Assembly (NCBI RefSeq): GCF_000429425.1
Contig: NZ_AUBV01000006.1
Span: forward strand, 270,965 to 334,964
DNA length: 64,000 bases
Reading direction: 5' to 3'
Origin: Algoriphagus mannitolivorans DSM 15301
GTDB lineage: Bacteria; Bacteroidota; Bacteroidia; Cytophagales; Cyclobacteriaceae
Both the position numbers and the translations under genes were made by a program. Shown in pieces: positions 35,601-42,012 of the stretch. The notes under the pieces are model-generated. The model saw only the letters and a program-made list of their open reading frames with translations. It had not been told where the DNA came from and did no database searches. Numbering within the stretch: position 1 is the first letter of the stretch; each line of letters begins with the position of its first letter.

Positions 35601-36720
35601 TTCCAATTCGATCAAATTTACCAAAAAAGGAAAGGTGACTATGGCCTGCAGACTGATCGAAGATCATGAACAGGTACAGGTGATTTCGCTGGAGGTGGAG
35701 GATACCGGGATAGGAATGGATACAGAATTTATTTCCGGAGACTTTGCGAAATATGTGCAGGAAGACTCCTCCATCACCCGAAAATATGGGGGTACCGGAC
35801 TAGGTTTGAGCATTACTAAGGAACTGATCAATCTGATGGAAGGGGAGATGCGCATTACTTCCCAAAAAAGTGAAGGGACTCAAATCCACATCATACTGCC
35901 TTTGGAAAAAGGGGTGGAAAGTGATCTGCCAGTGGAAAGGCAAGAGCAGCTATCCGCGGATCCCCTAAAAGGAAAAAGGATTTTGGTTGTAGATGACAAT
36001 GATTTTAACAGATTGCTTGCTCTGACTATCCTAGAGCAGTACCAAGTAGAATGCTTTACGGCCAATAATGGTAAGGAAGCTATCGATAAAGTCAAATCTA
36101 CCGATTTGGATTTGATTCTGATGGATATCCAAATGCCGGTCATGGATGGGGTGAAGGCTACCCATTTTATCCGAAACCAGCTACATGCGGATATGCCGAT
36201 CATTGCCTTAACAGCCTTCGCCCTAAAAGGGGATGAGCAGAAATATCTGAATCAAGGGATGAATGGCTTTATCTCCAAGCCATTTCAGGAAAAGGACTTA
36301 ATTTTGGCCATTTCCCGAGTTTTGGGGCATCAGCCAGAGATCCAAGAGGCAACTATTGAATCAAAGGAACCGGTTTCTGAGGTACCTAGATATAGCCTGG
36401 ACGAGCTCAATCAAATTGCAAAAGGCAATGAAGACTTCGTTCAAAAAATGATTGAGATCTTCTGTACCAATGCCAAAGAAGGGATGAAAGAGATCCGGGA
36501 GGCCTTTGATTCGGAAGATTATGATACGGTCCGGAAGGTGGCTCATAAGATCAAGCCTTCCATTAAAATGATGCGTATCCGGGAAATCAGCGAAGAAGTC
36601 GTCGAACTTGAAAAACAAATTTTATCTGAAAAAAACAGTCCTAAAATGACTCAAATCATCCTCCATATGGAAGATATACTTCAGTGGGTTGTCCAGGACA
36701 TTCAATTAAATACAAAATGA
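32644..36720 (+). CDS. H-NOX-associated hybrid sensor histidine kinase (HNOBA-PAS-GAF-HisKA-HATPase-REC-HPt)
   Basis: The 1358-residue protein starts at GTG 32644, overlapping the H-NOX stop. Residues about 1-160 form an HNOBA domain (VFPFHFGLDESAMVI, LLFRGQFDYYPDSKLLMFWG, LSLSDFAPVDPLIDLLHL), the module that joins H-NOX to its effector in guanylate cyclases. Then follow a short coiled coil, three PAS domains (about 167-545), a GAF domain (547-720), a fourth PAS (726-850), HisKA with H870 (FFANMSHEIRTPMN), HATPase (GTGLGLSIT), a receiver with D1161 (LILMDIQMPVMDG) and an HPt domain with H1301 (VRKVAHKIKPS). No membrane helix is seen, so it is cytosolic. The HPt can pass phosphate to the sigma-54 regulator upstream or the single-domain regulator downstream. 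Confidence 0.95.
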   Translation: MSIPGGHLDFSSEHIDRVFPFHFGLDESAMVICQGSSLQKLLGDIQKKRFDKLFEIVRPGNVSHKLDHLKNLENQTILLKIKDRDNLLFRGQFDYYPDSKLLMFWGTPWFNSIEEVVETNLSLSDFAPVDPLIDLLHLVKNHELVTEDLKHLVDTVNVQKEKLKELSYVASANSNGILYTDEKGNITYVNQGFLKMTGFEEKEVLGKTPVELGKGPETDLEEIQKMLQAFFSLQPFKVELKHYRKDGTWFWARINGQIMRDNEEKFLNCFSLIEDITEEKKSKERLKTFEQTFQKVLEFSGDNVWEHDFRTEKTQFSNLSNNFLGLDVQEATDLAKFWYESIVPEDLTLLQENDRKYRAGEISSHELVYRIRHRNGAVKWVLDRGIVIEKNSKGKPIKIIGTHSDITRQKESEQELLAVNKKLESVLFELKDVIWAVTFPELESIFFTPSAEDLFELKMETIMKDNSWILPLIYEKDHHVFHEIIQEAVEKKEFSRELRLKTSSGKIKWIHVKGRLTEEDGGALRLNGILSDISERKRTEELLEAQENLKNILIELSTTYINMDLQEVDEKIQASLKRIGEFVDADRAYVFSYDLKAMTCSCNHEWCAPGIAPQIQNTQQVSLNDIPEWLEAHRRGESFFVPEVSALKEQGFDQLQGVLEEQGIKSLIAIPMILGKELVGFVGFDSVRHSHKYSQKEVELLFVFAQMLINVQTRKQSELRIIQQEEKFRNIISNMSLGLLEVDNEETVLHANQTFCEMAGYRMEDLIGTKATDLLLTEESKKTLLKKSASRKYGNSDSYELQYKKPDGELRWWHVSGAPNYNDNGQLIGSIGIHLDITAQKKLEKELIRQREEAEKSRRSKELFFANMSHEIRTPMNAIVGMGEQLAKTPLNESQKGYLSAIQVSANHLMVVLKDILDLSKLEAGKMTLEVIGFDLKEVLGRAKKMMTPKAEEKGLSFSIREFDPRISKVLKGDPFRINQIILNLVSNSIKFTKKGKVTMACRLIEDHEQVQVISLEVEDTGIGMDTEFISGDFAKYVQEDSSITRKYGGTGLGLSITKELINLMEGEMRITSQKSEGTQIHIILPLEKGVESDLPVERQEQLSADPLKGKRILVVDDNDFNRLLALTILEQYQVECFTANNGKEAIDKVKSTDLDLILMDIQMPVMDGVKATHFIRNQLHADMPIIALTAFALKGDEQKYLNQGMNGFISKPFQEKDLILAISRVLGHQPEIQEATIESKEPVSEVPRYSLDELNQIAKGNEDFVQKMIEIFCTNAKEGMKEIREAFDSEDYDTVRKVAHKIKPSIKMMRIREISEEVVELEKQILSEKNSPKMTQIILHMEDILQWVVQDIQLNTK

Positions 36721-37211
36721 AAGAAAAGAACTCTGTTTTTAAACAAGCCGAGGAGCTTATGGACTCCTTCGGATTTACCATCGTCAAGCAGGATCGAGAA
36801 AGACCCTGGGGCGGTTTTTTAGTGATCGAGGAAAGCCAGGCTCCGCAGTTTGCGAAGCAGTTTTTTCCAGAGGAGGATTTCGAATCTCTGAAAATTTCCG
36901 AGAAGCTAAGCCCGAAAATATTACTGGTTGCTCCCGGAAAGAGGCTGAGTTGGCAATACCATTTCCGAAGAGCAGAAATTTGGAGATGCATCGATGGGGC
37001 GGTGGCTGTGGCCACTAGCCTTACTGACGAAGAAAGCGGGAGAGTAATCCTAAAAGTAGGAGACAAAATCAAACTTCAACAGGGGGAAAGACACCGTCTA
37101 ATCGGCTTGGAAGACTGGGGCGTGGTCGCCGAGATTTGGCAGCATACTGATGCCTCTCATCCTTCCGATGAAGATGATATCGTACGCTTGCAGGATGATT
37201 TTGGAAGATAA
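36717..37211 (+). CDS. Cupin, mannose-6-phosphate isomerase type II-like
   Basis: The 164-residue protein starts at the ATG overlapping the kinase stop (ATGA); the longer frame from 36684 lies inside the kinase. It carries the cupin core LLVAPGKRLSWQYHFRRAEIW and LKVGDKIKLQQGERHRLIG, then VVAEIWQHT, with the pattern of the cupin domain of type II phosphomannose isomerases (PGxxLSLQxHxxRxExW, GExHRxxN). It may isomerise fructose-6-phosphate and mannose-6-phosphate and so feed manC at 28.4 kb, which lacks this domain. It is the last gene of the H-NOX operon; a terminator follows. Confidence 0.8.
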   Translation: MKEKNSVFKQAEELMDSFGFTIVKQDRERPWGGFLVIEESQAPQFAKQFFPEEDFESLKISEKLSPKILLVAPGKRLSWQYHFRRAEIWRCIDGAVAVATSLTDEESGRVILKVGDKIKLQQGERHRLIGLEDWGVVAEIWQHTDASHPSDEDDIVRLQDDFGR

Positions 37212-37234
37212 ATCCATCTAAAAACTGGAAATCA

Positions 37235-37251
37235 ATTCCATATTTTGGAAT
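37235..37251 (+). promoter_or_regulatory. ATTCC-N7-GGAAT operator before the single-domain response regulator
   Basis: ATTCC-ATATTTT-GGAAT is identical over 17 bp to the site at 22320-22336. Its centre is about 84 bp upstream of the start predicted from the element at 37302. A terminator for the H-NOX operon lies between the two. Confidence 0.65.
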
Positions 37252-37264
37252 AATTAAAATTGAA

Positions 37265-37299
37265 AAGTGCCTCAGAATGGTTTTGAGGCACTTTTTTTT
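37265..37299 (+). terminator. Rho-independent terminator of the H-NOX operon
   Basis: A perfect 10-bp stem (AAGTGCCTCA / TGAGGCACTT) with a 9-nt loop runs into a T tract ending at 37299. Confidence 0.92.
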
Positions 37300-37301
37300 A
37301 T

Positions 37302-37317
37302 CGGCACTAGATTGGAA
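37302..37317 (+). promoter_or_regulatory. Candidate sigma-54-like promoter of the single-domain regulator
   Basis: CGGCAC-TAGAT-TGGAA has GG-N10-GA, the same -12 variant seen before the T9SS gene. The start would be near 37329, 13 nt before the ATG at 37342. Confidence 0.4.
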
Positions 37318-37341
37318 ATAACTAGAGCAAAACTGAAAGCC

Positions 37342-37728
37342 ATGAAAAATTTACAACAACTCCCCGTTTTTATTGTCGATGATGATCCTTTCTGGAATGC
37401 CATTTTGGCCCAGATCCTTGAAGGTCTAGGATTCTCGGATATCCATACTTTCGAAGATGGAAAAAGCTGTATTGAGAACCTGAAGTTAAACCCAGGATTG
37501 GTGTTTTTGGACTATCAATTGGGAGCCAGCAATGGTCTGGATATTCTTAAAGAAATCAAATCTTACAACACAGGAATCGAAGTCGTATTCTGTACTGCAC
37601 TTGAGGATTTGGAAGTAGCCATTTCTGCCATGGAATATGGATCTACTGAATATTTGCTCAAAGCACATACCACCGAACAAAGCGTACTCCAGGTCCTTCA
37701 AGCCTTGGATAATTTTCATACCGTCTAA
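37342..37728 (+). CDS. Single-domain (CheY-like) response regulator
   Basis: The 128-residue protein is only a receiver: acidic pocket IVDDDPFW, phospho-acceptor D57 in VFLDYQLGASNG, threonine switch VFCTALEDLE and lysine EYLLKAH. ATG 37342 gives the normal receiver start; the 25 upstream codons from 37267 overlap the terminator and promoter and are rejected. It may be a second target or a phosphate sink of the H-NOX hybrid kinase; there is no output domain. An operator and sigma-54-like element precede it. Confidence 0.9.
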   Translation: MKNLQQLPVFIVDDDPFWNAILAQILEGLGFSDIHTFEDGKSCIENLKLNPGLVFLDYQLGASNGLDILKEIKSYNTGIEVVFCTALEDLEVAISAMEYGSTEYLLKAHTTEQSVLQVLQALDNFHTV

Positions 37729-37740
37729 ACCCAAAACCTA

Positions 37741-40443
37741 ATGCCTTTTACATTCGCTCATCCTGCAGCTATACTTCCCGCTTCCAAGACTGGGAATCGA
37801 CTATCCCAAACGGGATTGATCGTGGGAAGTATGGTTCCGGACTTGGAGTTTTTCTTCAAGCTTCGGTTGGATGAGAATATAGGGCATAAGCTTCACGGAA
37901 TCCTCCTGTTTGATATTCCGGTCGGAATTCTGGTGGCGGTACTTTTTCATCTATTCATCAAAAGCCCCTTGATCCACTCTTTACCTTCATTTATCCAGAG
38001 ACGAATTTCACCATTTCTAAATCCTGGAGTCCTTGATTCCATGAAGAAGAATTGGGGATGGTTTCTCTTTTCCCTGATTTTCGGAATCTTCACCCATTTG
38101 GGTTTGGATAGCATGACGCATTTTGACGGGTGGATTGTCTTGGCTTTTGAATCACTTCAAAACTCTATAACCCTAGCCGGAAAAACTTTTCCTCTTTACG
38201 AGGGACTTCAGTATGGCTTCAGTGTCGTCGGTTTGGTATGGTTGGGGGTGGCTTTTTGGAGAATGCCCAAGGGAAAAGCTATTCCATCCGAGTCAAAAGA
38301 AACCCTGAAATTTTGGGCTTTGGCTTTTGGGCTTTCCATTTTGTGGATTGGTTTGAGAATCCAATTTTATCCTGAGTTCAGTTCCTTTTGGGATGGCTTT
38401 GTGATGGTAGTCGGGAGTTTTTTCTATGCCACAGCAATGATCGGTCTATTCGAATTCTATCGTACTGAAAATAGCTCAGGGAGTGACGGCCAGTTCGATG
38501 AACTTATCAATGCCGGAAGTATTGATCCAAGTTTCAAAATCGGAGCCTTTTCGGTAGAGCAAGATCAATTGCCGATGATGCTGGGTGAGCGTGTAATGCA
38601 TGTGGATCACTTCGTTGATAAAGCCCAGGTCGTTGTCGCTGATTCCTCTGACATCGAGGTAAATGATTTCAAAAGGTTCTCCGAGCAGCCGGTCGAGTTC
38701 TGCTCTCAAAAGTTCACTGCTTCCGCCCTTAGCCTCCCCGCTGAGTTCGATTTTACAAGTGGGTTTGCTCTGTCCTTGAACCGTAAATTCCTTGGTAGTT
38801 ATATCCATGTTGTTTCACAATTTAGGGAAGTTATCAAGAGTCTTTGGAAACTGGTAGCATTCCTTTCAATTATTTTCTTGGTTTCAGTTCAGGTAAAGGC
38901 CCAAGAAACTATGTCGGCGGAGGTCCGTGAGCAGTGGATTCAGAAAGCCACAGCCTTGCGGGCAGAGGAAAAATTTCTCGATGCAATCGCATGTCTGGAT
39001 TCCATTCTGGTTTCTAATCCTGTCGATGCTCCAATCTTATTGTTCAAAGGAGATCTTTCCCTTCAGGCGAAGGATTTTGGACAGGCAGTTTCTACTTACA
39101 AGGCCCTCTTACCCTTGGATTATGAGGCCACCATCACCCGCATCAACCTTTCTTATGCCCTGTTTATGGGCCGAAATCCAGGAAAAGCATTAAATGCTGC
39201 CTATGAGGCTTGGGCCCAGGACTCTTTGCACAAAGGTGCTGTGGTGAATTATTTCAATGCCATGCTTTGGAATATCAAGACCAAAGAAGCCGGGAAGTTT
39301 TTGGAAGAAAATAAAGGCCTGGTGGATCGTGATCAATACCTAGTCATGCAGGCTAGACTTTGGACTACTTCTGGAAATTATAAAACAGGATTGATCTACT
39401 ATGATAGCTTGGTAAATGCATTTCCAAAGCCCTACTATATCCAGGAATTTACGGAGGTTTTGATCGGTAAAAAGAGATGGGAGAAGGCAGAGGCCATACT
39501 GGAAAATCTTGGCGACTCACTTTCAGCTTCTCAAAGACAAAAAATTGAAGGGATGCTTGCGGAGGCTGATACGCATACCGCAGGTGTTCAGCTTGGATTT
39601 TTCGAAGATATCGGAGGAAACAGAAGACTGGAACAGGCGATTTTCTGGAGAAATGAACAGAAATCCAGACTTCAGGCGGGTATCCGTGCAGGATCCAACC
39701 AAGTCACATCCCCTGAAGATCAATTCACGAGGAGTAATTTTCTGGCGGCTACATTGGGCTATAGATGGAGCCCGGCTGTAGAGTCTCAAGGGGAATTGGT
39801 GGCTCAGCAAGTAAGTCCTGATACCGGTGATTCCTACAGTGGATTGACCGGGAAATTTGAAACTCGCTATCAGCCAAATGATAGGAGAATGTTTGGAGTT
39901 TTCTACAGTTCGGAACTGCTGAACTTCACTGCTGACCTCTTGGGGAAAAATATCCGGAGTCAAAATCTGGGCTACGTCACTCACATCATGCTGGACGGTA
40001 AAACCGGGATATTTTCCCAAGGAAGCTATGGGACCATCAATGACGGAAATTCAAGGCAGCAGTTTTTCGGGTCTATTTACCGAGTGCTTCGTACAGAGCC
40101 AACCTTGAAGACTGGTTTGAACTTCTCTGCACTTCGGTTCTCAGACTCAGAGACGACTCTATATTTTGCTCCAGAGCGTTTTTTGAGCACAGAACTGTTT
40201 GTGGACTACAGCACTCCAATGCCTTTGGTAGCCAAGATGGTTGCCAAATTTCAAGGCGCTGCAGGGCTTCAGAAAATAGAAGAACTGGACTGGGAACCTA
40301 CTTTCCGGGCACAGTTGGAGTTGGTCTATCGTCTTTCAGGATTTGATCTAGGTCTCACAGGACAATTTTCCAACGTCGCCTCCGCATCTGGTACAGGATA
40401 TCGCTTTCATTACGTTACTCTAAATATCCAGAAGAAATTTTAA
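37741..40443 (+). CDS. 900-codon open frame: DUF4184 protein, STAS antisense stretch, TPR/outer-membrane beta-barrel protein
   Basis: The frame has three parts. Residues 1-245 are a DUF4184-type membrane protein (MPFTFAHPAAILPASK, GSMVPDLEFFF, HLGLDSMTHFDGW; about six helices). Residues 246-356 are the exact antisense of the STAS gene at 38476-38808 and are not protein-like. From residue 365 a signal-peptide-like segment (KSLWKLVAFLSIIFLVSVQ, then VKAQE) opens a protein with TPR repeats and a C-terminal beta-barrel (YaiO-like) ending in LNIQKKF. No stop occurs anywhere between. I think two proteins are encoded, with the boundary lost by chance or mutation, but a physical fusion cannot be excluded. 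Confidence 0.6.
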   Translation: MPFTFAHPAAILPASKTGNRLSQTGLIVGSMVPDLEFFFKLRLDENIGHKLHGILLFDIPVGILVAVLFHLFIKSPLIHSLPSFIQRRISPFLNPGVLDSMKKNWGWFLFSLIFGIFTHLGLDSMTHFDGWIVLAFESLQNSITLAGKTFPLYEGLQYGFSVVGLVWLGVAFWRMPKGKAIPSESKETLKFWALAFGLSILWIGLRIQFYPEFSSFWDGFVMVVGSFFYATAMIGLFEFYRTENSSGSDGQFDELINAGSIDPSFKIGAFSVEQDQLPMMLGERVMHVDHFVDKAQVVVADSSDIEVNDFKRFSEQPVEFCSQKFTASALSLPAEFDFTSGFALSLNRKFLGSYIHVVSQFREVIKSLWKLVAFLSIIFLVSVQVKAQETMSAEVREQWIQKATALRAEEKFLDAIACLDSILVSNPVDAPILLFKGDLSLQAKDFGQAVSTYKALLPLDYEATITRINLSYALFMGRNPGKALNAAYEAWAQDSLHKGAVVNYFNAMLWNIKTKEAGKFLEENKGLVDRDQYLVMQARLWTTSGNYKTGLIYYDSLVNAFPKPYYIQEFTEVLIGKKRWEKAEAILENLGDSLSASQRQKIEGMLAEADTHTAGVQLGFFEDIGGNRRLEQAIFWRNEQKSRLQAGIRAGSNQVTSPEDQFTRSNFLAATLGYRWSPAVESQGELVAQQVSPDTGDSYSGLTGKFETRYQPNDRRMFGVFYSSELLNFTADLLGKNIRSQNLGYVTHIMLDGKTGIFSQGSYGTINDGNSRQQFFGSIYRVLRTEPTLKTGLNFSALRFSDSETTLYFAPERFLSTELFVDYSTPMPLVAKMVAKFQGAAGLQKIEELDWEPTFRAQLELVYRLSGFDLGLTGQFSNVASASGTGYRFHYVTLNIQKKF
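38476..38808 (-). CDS. STAS-domain protein, antisense within the long plus-strand frame
   Basis: The 110-residue protein reads like a STAS/anti-anti-sigma fold: beta strands CKIELSGEA and FEIIYLDVRGISDNDLGFIN, a helix EVIHMHYTLTQHH, strand QLILLYRKGS and the closing helix WINTSGIDKFIEL. The Ser usually phosphorylated in DSSG is replaced by N-D in ISDNDLG, so it may not be controlled by phosphorylation. It lies wholly opposite the plus-strand open frame, between a DUF4184 segment and an outer-membrane protein. Its protein-like composition makes it more credible than the plus-strand translation of the same bases. Confidence 0.72.
   Translation of the reverse strand: MDITTKEFTVQGQSKPTCKIELSGEAKGGSSELLRAELDRLLGEPFEIIYLDVRGISDNDLGFINEVIHMHYTLTQHHRQLILLYRKGSDFETWINTSGIDKFIELAVTP
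38833..40443 (+). other. TPR/YaiO-like outer-membrane protein segment with no standard start codon
   Basis: The protein-like part starts at a signal peptide whose first codon would be ATC 38833 (ATC-AAG-AGT-CTT-TGG), preceded by AGGGAAG. ATG there would give a textbook signal peptide, so a start-codon mutation, an ATC start or a frameshift from ATG 38807 (MLFHNLGK) are the options. Residues then form TPR repeats (EKFLDAIACLDSILVSNPVD, KDFGQAVSTYKALLP) and a 300-residue beta-barrel. It is probably outer-membrane, with a polysaccharide or adhesion role by analogy only. Confidence 0.5.
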
Positions 40444-40573
40444 ATCAGTAAAGAGGACGAGAAGTTGCTAATCACCCTCTCCTCGGGGAGTCCCTCATGC
40501 CTTCGGATTTGCTGGGGCTTCCTTTTTTATCTTTTTCCACTTAGATTTAATTATACTAAACAACACCCATCCT

Positions 40574-41113
40574 ATGAAAATCTTAAAAATCACCGGCTTA
40601 ATTCTCCTTTTGGCCATAGTTGGCCTGTTGCTTTATGGGCTTTTTATCCCAAATGAGTATCAGGTTTTGGAAAAAATCACCATCAACCGCCCGATTGAAG
40701 AGGTGTATGATTTTACCAAACTCCTGAAAAATCAAGATCAGTACAGTAAGTGGCAGCTGATGGATCCTGATATGGAACATTACTATGAAGGAGAAGACGG
40801 GACTGTGGGCTTTGTCTCTGGTTGGAAAAGTGCCAATCCAGACGTGGGCCATGGGGAGCAGGAAATCCTAGCCATCCAGGAAATGGAGCGGATAGATTAC
40901 GAACTGAGATTCTTTGAGCCTTTTGAAGGTAAAGACAAAGCTTATATGACCTTCAATTCCCTTGGAGCCAATCAGACCGAAGTAGGTTGGGGTTTTGAAG
41001 GGAAAATGGCTTATCCTATGAATCTGATGATTCCGATGATGGGAATGGAGCAAATGATTGCGGACGACTTCCGGGTGGGATTGGAGAACCTCAAGAAATT
41101 ATTGGAAAACTAG
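40574..41113 (+). CDS. SRPBCC (START-like) family protein with N-terminal helix
   Basis: The 179-residue protein has one N-terminal membrane helix (ITGLILLLAIVGLLLYGLFI) and a polyketide-cyclase/SRPBCC fold (ITINRPIEEVYDFTKLLKNQ, YSKWQLMDPDMEHYYEG, a C-terminal helix LENLKKLLEN). Such proteins bind hydrophobic ligands in a deep cavity; the ligand is unknown. It is separated from the preceding beta-barrel gene by 130 bp with no recognisable content, and is convergent with the DUF1460 gene, 5 bp away. Confidence 0.78.
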   Translation: MKILKITGLILLLAIVGLLLYGLFIPNEYQVLEKITINRPIEEVYDFTKLLKNQDQYSKWQLMDPDMEHYYEGEDGTVGFVSGWKSANPDVGHGEQEILAIQEMERIDYELRFFEPFEGKDKAYMTFNSLGANQTEVGWGFEGKMAYPMNLMIPMMGMEQMIADDFRVGLENLKKLLEN

Positions 41114-41118
41114 TCGTT

Positions 41119-41967
41119 CTAGTTTCCACTCAGCCTAGCCACCATAATCCCCGATTGGCCACGGTTGGTAGCTAAATACTCATGAAGAGGTAGAGCTGAA
41201 ATCTCTACGGCTTTGTTTTTAGAGCTGGCGTGGAGGAGGTGAATGCGGCCATTTTGGGAGATGGCAAAGCCTACATGTACCACATCCAAGTTTGCCATCG
41301 GAGTAGTGATGGCGATTAGATCTCCGGATTGAATCCCTTTTTCCAAAGATTGGATCTGTTCCTTAGGGATAAAGGAATAGGAGTATTTGCTGATTTCAGC
41401 TTCCGCCTCTTTGATTTTCTCCACATTGCCGGGATCACTGAGCTGAGAGTAATACTTTGGATTTTCAGACATAAAGCTCGGCCGATTGGGGTAAGTAATG
41501 CCTCCGATTTCAGCTGTGATATCTTTAAGAACCCCTTTTTTTTGGTTGTCTACGATCCATTCGGTGAAGTAATGTAGTCGGCTTGGATAGCCTATATTTT
41601 TACCGGCACGATAGCGGATTTTTTCCAATTCCTTCTCAAATCGCTCAAAGCTAATCTCATCCATTTCTGTCATTCTGGCCAAAGTCACCACGGATTCCAA
41701 AAAGGTCGTGCAGTCCACACCCTGCAGGTTGATGACCAATTGCTCCGGTCCAGGAATTTCCAAAGTCTTTTCCACATAGGGAGTCCCCAAAAAGTCTTTT
41801 CCGATTTCAATGACCCATTCCTGGATGGTTTCGTGTTTTCCTTTTTCGGTTGAAAGTTTGCTTAACTCCTGATCCAATAGCTTTCGGCTTTCCAAGGTGC
41901 AGACTGTTTGGGCTTGGAGGAGATTTATAACCAAAAGGAGTGGTAGGGTGGCCAGTAATTTTTTCAT
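41119..41967 (-). CDS. DUF1460 NlpC/P60-like peptidase or amidase, secreted
   Basis: The 282-residue protein with a signal peptide (LLATLPLLLVINLLQAQ) belongs to DUF1460, an N-acetylmuramoyl-L-alanine amidase/NlpC-P60-related family. The catalytic Cys is in GVDCTTFLESVVTLARM (about residue 96) and the His in NLDVVHVGFAI. It probably cleaves cell-wall muropeptides in the periplasm. It stands alone on the minus strand. Confidence 0.85.
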   Translation of the reverse strand: MKKLLATLPLLLVINLLQAQTVCTLESRKLLDQELSKLSTEKGKHETIQEWVIEIGKDFLGTPYVEKTLEIPGPEQLVINLQGVDCTTFLESVVTLARMTEMDEISFERFEKELEKIRYRAGKNIGYPSRLHYFTEWIVDNQKKGVLKDITAEIGGITYPNRPSFMSENPKYYSQLSDPGNVEKIKEAEAEISKYSYSFIPKEQIQSLEKGIQSGDLIAITTPMANLDVVHVGFAISQNGRIHLLHASSKNKAVEISALPLHEYLATNRGQSGIMVARLSGN

Positions 41968-42012
41968 TGAAGGAACAAAAGGATCATTTCAAATCTAGGA
42001 AAATTCATTGGA

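Noticed and set aside
40444..40573. Possible remnant gene or RNA before the SRPBCC gene
   Set aside because: No reading frame, stem-loop or repeat stands out in these 130 bp.
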